Assembly: GCF_028898845.1 (NCBI RefSeq)
Contig: NZ_CP118574.1
Location: 4,685,001 to 4,749,000 of the forward strand
DNA length: 64,000 nucleotides
Source of the DNA: Streptomyces sp. WZ-12
GTDB taxonomy: Bacteria > Actinomycetota > Actinomycetes > Streptomycetales > Streptomycetaceae
Reading direction: 5' to 3'
Each line of letters begins with the position of its first letter. Within the stretch, counting starts at the first letter, position 1. Position numbers and translations under genes: made by a program. This document shows, one piece after another, positions 51,633 to 60,720 of this stretch. The notes under the pieces are model-generated. The model saw nothing but the letters and a program-made list of their open reading frames with translations. It was not told the DNA's origin and did no database searches.

Positions 51633-52790
51633 TCACTCCGTCGGGACGGAATCCACCTCCGGCCGCCCCCGCGACACCCCCCGCACCTCCGGGGCGATGG
51701 TGCGGCGCAGCGCCTCGTGCAGGGTCGTCGGGGTCAGGACGCCCACCAGCCGCGGGCCGTCCAGGACCGCGATCCACCCGGCGTCGTGCTTCAGCATCTC
51801 GCTGAACGCGTCCTTGAGCGTCCCGGTCACCGGGATCCACGCCTCCATGCGGCGGGCGTGGTCCGCGACGGTCCCGCCCGCGCCCGCCAGGCGCTCCGTG
51901 CCCACCCAGCCGTGCAGCGCACCGTCGGCGTCCAGCACCACCGCCCAGCGGGCGTCCTCGCCCCGCAGCCGGGTCACCGCCTCCGCGGCCGGCTCGGCGA
52001 GCCGGGCGAACGGCGGTCGTTCGAGGTCGTCGCGGTCGATGGAGGTCACCGAGAGCTGCTTCAACGCCCGGTCCGCGCCCACGAATTCGGCGACATAGGG
52101 CGTCGCGGGCGCGCCGAGCACCCGCGCCGGGGTGTCGAACTGCTCGATCCGGCCGGCACCGTAGACCGCGATCCGGTCGCCGAGCCGGATGGCCTCCTCG
52201 ATGTCGTGGGTGACCAGCAGCACCGTCTTGTGCATATCGGCCTGGAGCCGCAGGAACTCCTTCTGGAGGCGGTCCCGGACGACCGGGTCGACGGCGCCGA
52301 ACGGCTCGTCCATCAGCAGCACGGGCGGATCGGCCGCCAGCGCGCGGGCCACCCCCACCCGTTGGCGCTGCCCGCCGGACAACTGGTCGGGGTAGCGCGG
52401 TCCGTAGACGGCCGGGTCCAGGCCGACCAGGTCCAGGAGTTCGGCGGCCCGCTCCCGCGCCTTGGCCCGCTTCCAGCCGGTCAGCACCGGCACCGTCGCG
52501 GTGTTGTCGAGGACGGTCCGGTGCGGAAAGAGGCCGGTCTGTTGGATGACGTAGCCGATCCGGCGGCGGAGCCGCACGGGGTCGACTCCGGAGACGTCCG
52601 CACCGTCGACGAGGATCCGGCCCTCGGTGGGGTCGATGAGCCGGTTCACCATCATCATGGTCGTCGTCTTCCCGCACCCGGACGGACCGACCAGCGTGAC
52701 CAACTCGCCCTTGCCGACCTCGAAGGAGAGGTCGTCGACGGCCGTCGTCCCGTCGGGATAGCGCTTGGTGACCGACTCGAACCGGATCAT
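51633..52790 (-). CDS. Osmoprotectant ABC transporter ATP-binding protein with CBS domain
   Basis: The 385-residue ATPase has Walker A GPSGCGKTT, signature LSGGQRQRVGVARALA, Walker B VLLMDEPFGAVD and the H-loop VTHDIEEAI. A C-terminal CBS pair follows (about 270-375), with DARWAVVLDADGALHGWVG and DAGWIAVLDGPRLVGVLTP. CBS pairs in OpuA-type ATPases sense ionic strength, which fits osmotic control. It is encoded opposite to its permeases and binding protein, convergent with them, so it must use its own promoter. Confidence 0.92.
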   Translation of the reverse strand: MIRFESVTKRYPDGTTAVDDLSFEVGKGELVTLVGPSGCGKTTTMMMVNRLIDPTEGRILVDGADVSGVDPVRLRRRIGYVIQQTGLFPHRTVLDNTATVPVLTGWKRAKARERAAELLDLVGLDPAVYGPRYPDQLSGGQRQRVGVARALAADPPVLLMDEPFGAVDPVVRDRLQKEFLRLQADMHKTVLLVTHDIEEAIRLGDRIAVYGAGRIEQFDTPARVLGAPATPYVAEFVGADRALKQLSVTSIDRDDLERPPFARLAEPAAEAVTRLRGEDARWAVVLDADGALHGWVGTERLAGAGGTVADHARRMEAWIPVTGTLKDAFSEMLKHDAGWIAVLDGPRLVGVLTPTTLHEALRRTIAPEVRGVSRGRPEVDSVPTE

Positions 52791-52978
52791 TGCGCCATTG
52801 AATCCCGCGCCCCGTCGCCGTTCCCGTCATGCGGGCAATCGAGTGGGGAAACGGAACGGCGGCGGGGGCCGTACGAGTGCTTCGGGGGCACCGCCTCTCG
52901 TCCTCCCGCGCCCGGCCCGTTCGGCGTGCTTACGATCCACTTCGGCCGCCTCCTCGGAAGGGTGGAAGGGAACGCCAC

Positions 52979-53917
52979 ATGAGAGCCGTAGCAATCAACG
53001 CCTTCGGTGAGGACCCGCAACTGATGGAGCTGCCGCAGCCCGAGCCGGGACCCGGTGAGGTCCTGGTGCGGTTGGCCGCGGCCGGCCTTAACCCGATCGA
53101 CTGGAAGCTGGCCGACGGCCACTTCGGAGCCATGCAGGCCACCTTTCCTCTGGTGCTGGGCGCGGACGGGGCGGGGGAGGTGGTCGCGGTGGGAAGTGGC
53201 GTGCGGCGGTTCACCGTGGGGGATCCGGTGTTCGGCCAGTTCCAGCGGCCCGAGCGGGGCGGCGGTTCCTACGCCGAGTTCGCCGCGGCCCGGGAGGGCG
53301 ACATCGCGCTGGCCGCCCGCAGCGTGACCTACGCGACCTCGGCGGCCGTGCCGACGGCCGGGATGACCGCGTACAACCTCGTCGAGGAGACCCGGGTCGT
53401 TGAGGGACGGCGGGTACTGATCGTCGGTGCGACCGGCGGGGTCGGCACCTTCGCCACCCAGATCGCGGCCGGTCGCGGCGCCGAGGTCATCGCCACCGCC
53501 CGCCCCGCCAAGGCGGAGTTGATGCGCACGTTGGGCGCCGCGGAGACCGTCGACCACACGGCGGGCCCGATCGCCGACCAGGTCCTCGCGGCCCACCCGG
53601 AAGGGGTGGACGTGCTGATCGACATGACCAGCGACGCCAAGGGCTTCGTCGAGATGACCCGGGCGGTGCGGGACGGCGGGGTGGCGGTCTCGCTGATCGG
53701 CGCCGCCGACGCCGATGTCCTCACCGAACACAATCTGCGCGGCTTCAACTTCGTCAACCGCCCCTCCCCCCAACTCCTGGAGATCCTCGCCGGGCACCTC
53801 GACGCGGGGCGCCTCACGGTCCTGGTGGGCCTCGAAGTCCCCCTGGAGCAGGCCCCGGAGGCGCTGGCGGCCAGCCGCACCGGGCGGGCGCAGGGGAAGA
53901 CCGTCCTGGCGATCTGA
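52979..53917 (+). CDS. Zinc-independent NADP-dependent oxidoreductase (quinone reductase-like)
   Basis: The 312-residue medium-chain reductase (MRAVAINAFGEDPQL) has the GroES-like start LNPIDWKLADG, VLGADGAGEVVAVG and a nucleotide-binding VLIVGATGGVGTFATQIA. The zinc ligands are absent. GGAAGG upstream gives the RBS; a longer frame from 52829 is rejected. It probably reduces quinones or enones with NADPH; the physiological partner is unknown. Confidence 0.88.
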   Translation: MRAVAINAFGEDPQLMELPQPEPGPGEVLVRLAAAGLNPIDWKLADGHFGAMQATFPLVLGADGAGEVVAVGSGVRRFTVGDPVFGQFQRPERGGGSYAEFAAAREGDIALAARSVTYATSAAVPTAGMTAYNLVEETRVVEGRRVLIVGATGGVGTFATQIAAGRGAEVIATARPAKAELMRTLGAAETVDHTAGPIADQVLAAHPEGVDVLIDMTSDAKGFVEMTRAVRDGGVAVSLIGAADADVLTEHNLRGFNFVNRPSPQLLEILAGHLDAGRLTVLVGLEVPLEQAPEALAASRTGRAQGKTVLAI

Positions 53918-53960
53918 GCCAGTTCGCCCCGCTAGGGCCTGTCCAACGGATCAACGGTCC

Positions 53961-54974
53961 TTAGGGCGTCGCCTCGGGGCCCGGCACCGTCCGCGGTCGG
54001 TGCTTGGGTACCGTCGTGCGGCGGAGGCGGGCGGCCAGCGGGCCGGCCGTGGCGAGGGCGATGACGAGCGCGGCCGCGCCGATCGTGCTCCACACACCGG
54101 TGCGCAGGGCGGCGGTCAGGGCGTCGGTGTAGGCGTCGGCGGCGGGGCGGGAGACCGCGGTGGGCAGGGCGTTCAGGAGCCGGGCGCGGAGCAGCGCCAG
54201 CGTCGCGGACAGCAGGGCGCAGGCCAGCGCGCAGCCGAGCGCGGTGCCGACCAGCGCGCGGCGTCGGCGGCGGACGAGCAGCAGCCCGGCCAGGAGGCAG
54301 AGCGCGGCGGCCGGCGGCAGCAGCCGGGCACCGGTGCGCGCGGCCCGGAATCCGGTCCGGAAGTGGGGCACGTCGGGGGACTTGAGCAGCACGATCGAGG
54401 TGCCGGTGGGCGGCACGTGGCGAACGATGTCAATGCCCAGGGCGTTCCCGGTGAGTTGGTGCCTCACGCGGGCGAGGACCGGTGCGAGGTCGAGGGTGAC
54501 GGGGGCGTTGCCGGAGGTGGCGAGGGTGCCGTCCAGGGTCCGGTGGGCGGTGCGGTGCACCCCGGTCCAGAGCGCGGGGAACGTGCGGGCGGTGACGACC
54601 TGACGCACCTGTTTGTCGACGAACTCGCGGATGCCGAGGGTGAACTTCCGTCGTAGCGCCGGTCGTTCGGCGCGGGGGACGGCCTTGAGCAGCCCGTCGA
54701 GCCGGACGTGGGGCATCACGCCGTTGGTGACGTCGTGGACGACGGCGTCCTGGATGGCGGGGTTGCCGGCGAGCGGGGCGACCGTGGCCACATAGCGGTC
54801 GGTGTCGGTGAGTTCGGCGCGGGCCCAGACGGCGGCCAGGCTCAACGGCAGCAGCAGCGCTCCGATCACCAGCAGCGCTCCGCCGGCCAGCGAGCGGGCC
54901 CGGCGCGGCCGTCCCGGTGAGCAACGCGCCTCCGCCTCCCGGCCGTCGGCGCGTGCGGGTGCACTCGCTGACAT
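53961..54974 (-). CDS. Multi-pass membrane protein of unknown function
   Basis: The 337-residue product (MSASAPARADGREA, RBS GGAAGGA) has one N-terminal membrane helix (about 28-50), an outer domain of about 170 residues (ELTDTDRYVATVAPLAGNPA, then a VDKQVRQVVTARTFPALW segment) and three to four helices near the C-terminus. This pattern is common in uncharacterised actinobacterial proteins with an extracytoplasmic helical domain. No enzyme motif is visible. Confidence 0.75.
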   Translation of the reverse strand: MSASAPARADGREAEARCSPGRPRRARSLAGGALLVIGALLLPLSLAAVWARAELTDTDRYVATVAPLAGNPAIQDAVVHDVTNGVMPHVRLDGLLKAVPRAERPALRRKFTLGIREFVDKQVRQVVTARTFPALWTGVHRTAHRTLDGTLATSGNAPVTLDLAPVLARVRHQLTGNALGIDIVRHVPPTGTSIVLLKSPDVPHFRTGFRAARTGARLLPPAAALCLLAGLLLVRRRRRALVGTALGCALACALLSATLALLRARLLNALPTAVSRPAADAYTDALTAALRTGVWSTIGAAALVIALATAGPLAARLRRTTVPKHRPRTVPGPEATP

Positions 54975-55315
54975 CGCGTCGCGGTCCTTCCTGCCCCGGC
55001 GGTTGCTGCCACCCTCCAGGCAAGTCGGTGCGGGGGGCGGTCGCGAGCGGGGCCGGTGCCAACGGGTGACCGCGGGGACGCGCGACGGCACGGCGCTCGC
55101 GCGGTGCTCAGCCGGACCGTCGGGCCTTTCCGCGCCGGACCGCCCGGACCACCCTGGGGGCGGACAACGCGCAGGCCAGGGCGATCACTGTCCACCCCAT
55201 CGGGCCGCTCCCGTGCGCCGTCGTCCGAGCACCGCGGCGGTGCCGGTTGACGGCGTGCGGGCCCGTGCCCGGGCCGGGTTCAGCCGAGTGGGGCGAACCC
55301 GGGAGGGGCGTGGGG
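54975..55315. other. Intergenic region with one possible small frame
   Basis: About 340 bp downstream of the CDF gene. Apart from the possible 30-codon frame at 55108-55200 I see no gene or clear hairpin. Confidence 0.4.
55108..55200 (-). CDS. Possible 30-residue membrane peptide
   Basis: MGWTVIALACALSAPRVVRA followed by a basic tail is preceded by GGGAG at 7 nt. One short hydrophobic helix plus positive charges could give a small membrane peptide. There is no family evidence; it may be chance. Confidence 0.3.
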   Translation of the reverse strand: MGWTVIALACALSAPRVVRAVRRGKARRSG

Positions 55316-56332
55316 TCAGTGCCGGTGCGGTCCGGGGCGGTGGACGGGGCCGTGGGAGTCGTCGCAGTGGCTGCCGGAGGGCTGCACGGGGCCGGGCCCG
55401 GGGCCCAGGGTGAGCAGCTCGTCCTCGTCCTGTTCGCCGAGGTGGTCGACCTGGAGGGTGGCGTGGGTGATGCCGTACTCGGTGCGCAGCAGCTCCTGGA
55501 GGCTGCGGCGGACCTTGTGGCAGTCGCCACCCGGGGCCACGAGGATGTGCGCGGACAGCGCGGGCTGCCCGGAGGTGATCTGCCAGATGTGCAGGTCGTG
55601 CACCTCCACGACCTGCTCCCCGGCGACCAGGTGGTCGCCCAGCGCGTCCGGATCGATCCCGGCCGGGGCGGCCTCCATGAAGATCCGGCCGGACTCCCGC
55701 ACCAGCCCCGTGCCGGCCTTCAGCATCAGCGCGACGACGACCAGCGAGGCGATCGCGTCGGCCCGGGCGAAGCCCGTGGTCAGCACGATCAGGCCGGAGA
55801 TCGCGGTGGCGATGAAGCCGAACAGGTCGGTGAGGATGTGCTGGTAGGCGCCCTCGATGTTCAGGCTGGAGCGGTTGGCCTTCGACAGGAACCAGGTGCA
55901 GATCAGGTTCACCACGACACCGGACAGCGCGGTGATCACCACCAGGCCGCCGGTGACCTCGGGCGGCGAGATCAACCGCTGGACCGCCTCGTAGGCCAGC
56001 CAGAGGGAGAGCACCAGCAAGGTGATGCCGTTGGCCTGCGCGGAGAGGATCTCGGCGCGCTTGAGGCCGTAGGTGTAGCCGCCCCGCGCGGGCTTCGCGG
56101 CCAGGCGCATCGCGACCAGGGCCAGCACGATCGAGACCGCGTCGGTGAGCATGTGGGCCGCGTCCGAGATCAGCGCCAGCGACTGCGCCAGGAAGCCGAT
56201 GACGACCTCGATCGCCATGTAGGCGGTCAGCAGGATGAGCGCGGCCCGCAGCCAGCGCCGGTCGGCGTCGGGGGAGACCCCGTGGGCGTGGCTGTGTGCA
56301 TGGCTGTGTCCACTGTGGGCGTGCTCGGTCAT
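55316..56332 (-). CDS. Cation diffusion facilitator (CDF) metal exporter
   Basis: The 338-residue protein has a His-rich N-terminus (HAHSGHSHAHSHAHG), six membrane helices with the metal sites SDAAHMLTD and HILTDLFGF, and a cytoplasmic ferredoxin-like domain (about 215-300, VEVHDLHIWQITSGQPAL). A second His cluster ends the protein. It is a proton-coupled exporter of Zn, Co or similar ions. AAGGAG precedes the ATG. The divergent region toward corrin-ring genes holds a palindrome that could be a metal-regulator site. Confidence 0.92.
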   Translation of the reverse strand: MTEHAHSGHSHAHSHAHGVSPDADRRWLRAALILLTAYMAIEVVIGFLAQSLALISDAAHMLTDAVSIVLALVAMRLAAKPARGGYTYGLKRAEILSAQANGITLLVLSLWLAYEAVQRLISPPEVTGGLVVITALSGVVVNLICTWFLSKANRSSLNIEGAYQHILTDLFGFIATAISGLIVLTTGFARADAIASLVVVALMLKAGTGLVRESGRIFMEAAPAGIDPDALGDHLVAGEQVVEVHDLHIWQITSGQPALSAHILVAPGGDCHKVRRSLQELLRTEYGITHATLQVDHLGEQDEDELLTLGPGPGPVQPSGSHCDDSHGPVHRPGPHRH

Positions 56333-56411
56333 GGCGCGCTCCTTCTCGGCTCCACCTTGCTCGTCGCTGCGAAGCAAACCGCACTTCGGGAAAAGATCCA
56401 AAGGCTGCACC

Positions 56412-56430
56412 GGTGACCGTTGTCATTACC
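56412..56430. promoter_or_regulatory. Candidate operator upstream of CDF gene
   Basis: GGTGACCGTTGTCATTACC is a near-palindrome (GGTGAC...GTCATTACC) about 80 bp before the CDF start. The shape recalls Fur/Zur-family sites but is not a clear consensus. Confidence 0.3.
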
Positions 56431-56538
56431 GTCGAACGGGCTATCGTGCCTGGTCAGAGCGGTGTGTTGCGGGAGCGCGCGAGCGGCGGCGGATTCTGTC
56501 CCGGAGGGGAGCGTTCGGCGTTTTGCGGGAGACACCCG

Positions 56539-56552
56539 GTTTCACGTGAAAC
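56539..56552. promoter_or_regulatory. parS: parS site (perfect)
   Basis: GTTTCACGTGAAAC, single copy in the CDF-cobL divergent region. Confidence 0.92.
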
Positions 56553-56628
56553 ATGCGTGCGGTTTCACGGGCGGCGGCGACCGGCCCGCGGTGCGGTGGG
56601 ATTCCGGCGAGCGGGTGGGAAGAAAAGA

Positions 56629-56661
56629 GGACAGCGCGCGGATCCCCCTCGCGCGCTGTCC
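56629..56661 (-). terminator. Hairpin with minus-strand U-tract in cobL upstream region
   Basis: 12-bp perfect arms (56629-56640 and 56650-56661), 9-nt loop. On the minus strand it is followed by a TCTTTTCTT-like tract, yet no minus-strand gene lies upstream. Confidence 0.5.
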
Positions 56662-56885
56662 GGTCCATGGCCGGGCCCGCCTCGTTCCGGGCCCCCGGAC
56701 AGTAATAGCAAGTAATTGCGCATCGCGTGCAGGAGGGCGCGGGGTGGGCGCACCGGAACGTGCCGCGGCGCGTGGGGCCTCCCCGGAAGCCGCGGCGGCC
56801 CGGCCGGTCAGTAGAGTTCGGCACCCGTCCCCCGACGGGCTCCGTTCCGCAAGCCCCGTCCCTTCGCGCCCCGAGGTACCCCGCC

Positions 56886-58187
56886 GTGACTCCCCCGCTT
56901 CCGCTCTCCGTCGTTGGTATCGGGGCCGATGGCTGGGACGGGTTGGCGCCGGCCGCGCGGCGGGAGTTGGGTGCGGCCGAGGTACTGATCGGCGGGGCGC
57001 GGCAGTTGGCGTTGCTGCCGGATGAGTGCACGGGCGAGCGGGTGGCGTGGCCCTCGCCGCTGCGACCCGCGGTCCCCGGGCTACTCGCCGCGCACGCCGG
57101 GCGGCGGGTCTGCGTGCTGGCCAGTGGGGACCCGATGTTCTACGGGATCGGGCGGACCCTGACCGAGGTGATGGCGGAGGACCCCGTGGTACGGCGACCG
57201 CTGCGGGTGGTGCCGCATCCGTCGTCGGTGGCGTACGCCTGCGCCAGGTTGGGCTGGGCGGTGGAGGACACCGAGGTCGTCACGCTCGTCGGACGGCCCG
57301 CGGAGAACCTGGTGCGGGCGCTGCACGACGGGCGGCGGGTGCTGGTGCTGTCGGCCGGGGCCGGGACGCCCGGCGAGGTCGCGGCGCTGCTGCGGGCGCG
57401 GGGCTTCGGCCCGAGCCGGATGCGGGTGTGGGAGCAACTCGGCGGCGCGCGCGAGCGGTTGGTCGACGGCACCGCGCGGGCGTGGGACGCGCCCGCCGGC
57501 GATCCGCTCAATGTGATCGCGCTGGACTGTGCGCGGGAGCCGGACGCCCCGCGGCTGCCGGTCGTGCCCGGACTCCCCGACGACGCCTACGAGCACGACG
57601 GCCAGTTGACCAAGCGTCACATCCGGGCGGCCACGCTGGCCGCGCTCGCCCCCGCGCCCGGCGAACTCCTCTGGGACGTCGGCGGCGGCTCCGGCTCCAT
57701 CGCCGTCGAATGGTTGCGCGCGCACCGCAGTTGCCGGGCGGTCAGCGTCGAACGGGACGCGGCACGGGCGGCGCGGATCGGCCGCAACGCGCGGGCGCTC
57801 GGCGTCCCGGGCCTTCAGGTGGTGCACGGGGCGGCGCCCGCCGCGCTGGCCGAACTGCCGTCGCCGGACGCGGTGTTCATCGGTGGCGGGCTGACCGCGC
57901 CGGGGTTGCTGGACGCCTGCTGGGAGGCGCTGCCCCCGGGCGGCCGGCTGGTCGCGAACACGGTGACGCTGGAGTCCGAGGCGCTGCTGACCGAGTGGTA
58001 CCGGCGGCACGGCGGCGAGTTGGTGCGGCTCGCGGTCGCCCATGCGGTGCCGGTCGGCGGCTTCACGGGGTGGCGGCAGGCGATGCCGGTCACCCAGTGG
58101 TCGGCGGTGAAGCCCGCGCGGCCCGGTGCAATGGAGCCCGGCCCGCGGGGGACCGCCGTGCCGTCCCGCCCCCAGGACCCCTCGTAA
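56886..58187 (+). CDS. cobL: Precorrin-6Y C5,15-methyltransferase (decarboxylating), CbiE-CbiT fusion
   Basis: The 433-residue protein (GTG start VTPPLPLSVVGIGADGWD) joins a CbiE methyltransferase (about 1-200; LSVVGIGADGWDGL, CVLASGDPMFYGIG, RVVPHPSSVAYACARLGW) and a CbiT decarboxylating methyltransferase (about 235-410; LTKRHIRAATLAAL, LLWDVGGGSGSIAVEW). It methylates C5 and C15 and removes the C12 acetate carboxyl in cobalamin ring synthesis. The frame upstream to 56727 is not part of the family. cobM follows after 21 bp. Confidence 0.93.
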   Translation: MTPPLPLSVVGIGADGWDGLAPAARRELGAAEVLIGGARQLALLPDECTGERVAWPSPLRPAVPGLLAAHAGRRVCVLASGDPMFYGIGRTLTEVMAEDPVVRRPLRVVPHPSSVAYACARLGWAVEDTEVVTLVGRPAENLVRALHDGRRVLVLSAGAGTPGEVAALLRARGFGPSRMRVWEQLGGARERLVDGTARAWDAPAGDPLNVIALDCAREPDAPRLPVVPGLPDDAYEHDGQLTKRHIRAATLAALAPAPGELLWDVGGGSGSIAVEWLRAHRSCRAVSVERDAARAARIGRNARALGVPGLQVVHGAAPAALAELPSPDAVFIGGGLTAPGLLDACWEALPPGGRLVANTVTLESEALLTEWYRRHGGELVRLAVAHAVPVGGFTGWRQAMPVTQWSAVKPARPGAMEPGPRGTAVPSRPQDPS

Positions 58188-58208
58188 CCTCCCCAGGAGA
58201 TCGACAGC

Positions 58209-58976
58209 ATGACCGTTCACTTCATCGGCGCGGGCCCCGGCGCCGCCGACCTGATCACCCTGCGCGGCGCCCGCACCCTCGCCTCCTGCGGGGTGTGCCT
58301 CTACGCGGGGAGCCTGGTGCCGCGCGAACTCCTCGCCGAATGCCCGCCCGGGGCCCGGCTGATCGACACCGCGCAGCTCGATCTGGACGCGATCACCGCG
58401 GAGTTGGTCCGCGCGCACGAGGAGGGCCACGACGTCGCCCGGCTGCACTCCGGCGACCCGTCCGTCTTCAGCGCGGTGGCCGAGCAGATGCGCCGGCTGG
58501 ACGCGGCGGGGGTGCCCTACGAGGTCGTGCCGGGCGTGCCGGCGTTCGCCGCGGCGGCGGCCGCCCTCAAGCGCGAACTGACGGTGCCCACCGTCGGCCA
58601 GACCGTCATCCTCACCCGCGTCGCCCAGCGCGCCACGCCCATGCCGGACGGCGAGGACCTGGCGACCCTGGGCCGCAGCGGCGCGCTGCTGGTGCTGCAC
58701 CTCGCGGCGATGTACGTCGACCGGATCGTGGACGAACTGCTGCCGCACTACGGCGCGGACTGCCCGGCCGCCGTGGTGGCGATGGCCTCCCGGCCCGAGG
58801 AGCTCGTCCTGCGCGGCACGCTCGGCGACATCGCCGGGCAGGTGAAGGCCGCCGGGGTGGTCCGGACCGCGGTGATCATGGTCGGCCGCACGCTGGGGGC
58901 CGAGCAGTTCCGCGACAGCCACCTCTATTCGCCGGAGCGGGAGCGGCCGCACACGCCGTGCGGCGAGGGCGCCTGA
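58209..58976 (+). CDS. cobM: Precorrin-4 C11-methyltransferase
   Basis: The 255-residue SAM-dependent uroporphyrin-type methyltransferase has FIGAGPGAADLITLRGARTL, VCLYAGSLVPRELL, RLHSGDPSVFSAVAEQM and VVPGVPAFAAAAAAL. AGGAGA precedes the ATG, 21 bp after cobL, so both are likely one transcript. Confidence 0.94.
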   Translation: MTVHFIGAGPGAADLITLRGARTLASCGVCLYAGSLVPRELLAECPPGARLIDTAQLDLDAITAELVRAHEEGHDVARLHSGDPSVFSAVAEQMRRLDAAGVPYEVVPGVPAFAAAAAALKRELTVPTVGQTVILTRVAQRATPMPDGEDLATLGRSGALLVLHLAAMYVDRIVDELLPHYGADCPAAVVAMASRPEELVLRGTLGDIAGQVKAAGVVRTAVIMVGRTLGAEQFRDSHLYSPERERPHTPCGEGA

Positions 58977-59119
58977 GAAGACGTCAAGAGTCGTGCGCAC
59001 CAGGCCTGTCCGACTGAATTGTATGACCGCATCGGGGTGAAAGTCTGTTTTCCTGACGTCGGACGCCGGTAAGGAAGCGTCGACACCCAGGGGGACCGAC
59101 GCTAAGGAGCACGTCCACG

Positions 59120-59464
59120 ATGCGTACCAGAATGGCCGCCGGCGCGGTCGTCGCCGCGACCCTACTGACCCTCACCGGTAGCACTGTCGCCAGCGCCAAC
59201 GGCAAGGACAACCCGCCCCGGATGAAGGACAGCCCCATCCAGATGGTCGCCTGTGCCCTTGGGACCGCACTGGGCTCGCTCACCGGCGGAGACGCCAACT
59301 GTGTGCGGGACCGGATGGATCGGGCCCGCGAGGACCAACGCCGGAAGGGGCAGCGTAAGGACAAGCTCGGTCGCGGCGCCGGGCGCGCGGACGACATGGG
59401 GCGTGCCAACGACGCTGGCCGTGAGGACGGCCTGGGCACCGGGGAGATGCTGCCGCGGATGTGA
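59120..59464 (+). CDS. Small secreted protein
   Basis: The 114-residue product has a signal peptide (MRTRMAAGAVVAATLLTLTG, cleavage near SANG) and a basic mature part rich in Arg, Lys, Asp and Gly with a Cys pair (VACALG, ANCVRDRMD). The family is unknown. It interrupts the corrin gene group and is convergent with cbiD. AAGGAG lies before the ATG. Confidence 0.65.
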   Translation: MRTRMAAGAVVAATLLTLTGSTVASANGKDNPPRMKDSPIQMVACALGTALGSLTGGDANCVRDRMDRAREDQRRKGQRKDKLGRGAGRADDMGRANDAGREDGLGTGEMLPRM

Positions 59465-59496
59465 CGAGCGGCGTACGGCGGGGGCCGGGTCCTGGC

Positions 59497-59537
59497 CGGC
59501 CGGCGCGGGTTTCACGTGAAACCTCCAGCGCCGGCCG
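59497..59537. terminator. Terminator hairpin with parS as its loop
   Basis: CGGCCGGCGC (59497-59506) pairs with GCGCCGGCCG (59528-59537). The loop contains the perfect parS, itself self-complementary, between convergent genes. Confidence 0.7.
59509..59522. promoter_or_regulatory. parS: parS site (perfect)
   Basis: GTTTCACGTGAAAC inside the hairpin between the small secreted protein gene and cbiD. Confidence 0.92.
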
Positions 59538-59539
59538 TG

Positions 59540-60703
59540 CTAGGCACCCGGCCCCCGTGGCTCCGCCCGGCCCACCACCAGTCCCGCCCGGTCGATGCAG
59601 ATGACGTCGACCGCGACCGGCGCGCCGCGCAGGACGGCCAGCGACTCGTCCCGGGCCGTGGCCGCCACCAGATCGCCCAGCGGAACGCCGGCCGCCGTGC
59701 ACAACTGGAGTGCCGCGAGGCCGGTGTTGGCGCCGGCCACCGCCTCCGCCAGCGCCTCGTCGGCACCGCCGCGCCGGGCCAGCTCGGCCAGAAAGCCCTT
59801 GTCCACCTGGGACCGCGCCGAGTGCAGGTCCAGGTGCCCGGCCGCCAACTTGGAGAGCTTGGCGAAGCCGCCGCAGATCGTCAGCCGGTCGACGGGATGG
59901 CGGCGGATGTACTTGAGCACCGCCCCCGCGAAGTCCCCCATGTCGAGCAGCGCGTCCTCCGGCAGGTGGTGCAGGGCGACCGCGACCTTCTCCGACGTCG
60001 AGCCGGTGCAGCCGGCGACGTGCCGCCGGCCCGCGGCCCGGGCCACGTCGACCCCGCGCCGGATCGAGTCGATCCACGCCGAGCAGGAGTACGGCACGAC
60101 GATCCCGGTCGTCCCCAGGATCGACAGTCCGCCCAGGATGCCCAGGCGCGGATTCCAGGTGCTGCGCGCGATCTCCTCGCCGTGGTCGACGGAGATCGTG
60201 ACCTCGACGTCCGCGGTCGCGCCGGGTCCCCGGTGCGCCTCCGCGACGCGCGCCAGATGCTCCCGGATCAGTTGGCGCGGTACGGGATTGATGGCGGGTT
60301 CGCCGACGTCCAGCGGGAGTCCAGGACGGGTGACCGTGCCCACGCCGGGACCTGCCCGGTAGACCACGCCGCTCCCGGTCGGCAGCGCCCGCACCGTGGC
60401 GCGCACCAGTGCCCCGTGCGTCACGTCGGGATCGTCCCCGGCGTCCTTCACCACCCCGGCCATGGCGGTGGCGGGTCCCGTTCCGGCGGCGGTCAGCTCC
60501 TCGACGGCGAGCGCGAAGGCCGGCGTCTGCCCCTTCGGCAGCGTGATGGTGACCGGGTCCGGGAACTCGCCGCTCAACAGCGCGGTGTAGGCGGCCGTGC
60601 CGGCCGCGGTGGCGCACGCCCCGGTGGTCCACCCGTGCCGCAGCCCGGTGTGCGCGAGCTGTGCGCTGCGGCCTCCCGTACCCTTCGGTTGCGTTTCACC
60701 CAC
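59540..60703 (-). CDS. cbiD: Cobalt-precorrin-5B C1-methyltransferase
   Basis: The 387-residue protein has the family start LRHGWTTGACATAAGTAAYT, then PDVTHGALVRATVRALP, GVGTVTRPGLPLDVGEPAIN and VPYSCSAWIDSIRRGVD. CbiD methylates C1 with loss of the C2 unit in the anaerobic-type pathway; here it sits among genes that include cobG. The GTG start is 17 bp from divergent cobK. Confidence 0.93.
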   Translation of the reverse strand: MGETQPKGTGGRSAQLAHTGLRHGWTTGACATAAGTAAYTALLSGEFPDPVTITLPKGQTPAFALAVEELTAAGTGPATAMAGVVKDAGDDPDVTHGALVRATVRALPTGSGVVYRAGPGVGTVTRPGLPLDVGEPAINPVPRQLIREHLARVAEAHRGPGATADVEVTISVDHGEEIARSTWNPRLGILGGLSILGTTGIVVPYSCSAWIDSIRRGVDVARAAGRRHVAGCTGSTSEKVAVALHHLPEDALLDMGDFAGAVLKYIRRHPVDRLTICGGFAKLSKLAAGHLDLHSARSQVDKGFLAELARRGGADEALAEAVAGANTGLAALQLCTAAGVPLGDLVAATARDESLAVLRGAPVAVDVICIDRAGLVVGRAEPRGPGA

Positions 60704-60720
60704 GGAGGTTCCCGCCGCTC

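Larger units (their letters stand above)
56333..56885. other. Divergent region between CDF and cobL (553 bp)
   Basis: No supportable gene. It contains a candidate operator (56412-56430), a parS (56539-56552) and a hairpin (56629-56661). I looked for cobalamin-riboswitch elements and found none. Confidence 0.5.

Noticed and set aside
56333..56885. Cobalamin riboswitch upstream of cobL
   Set aside because: No B12-box-like sequence or expected helices could be found.
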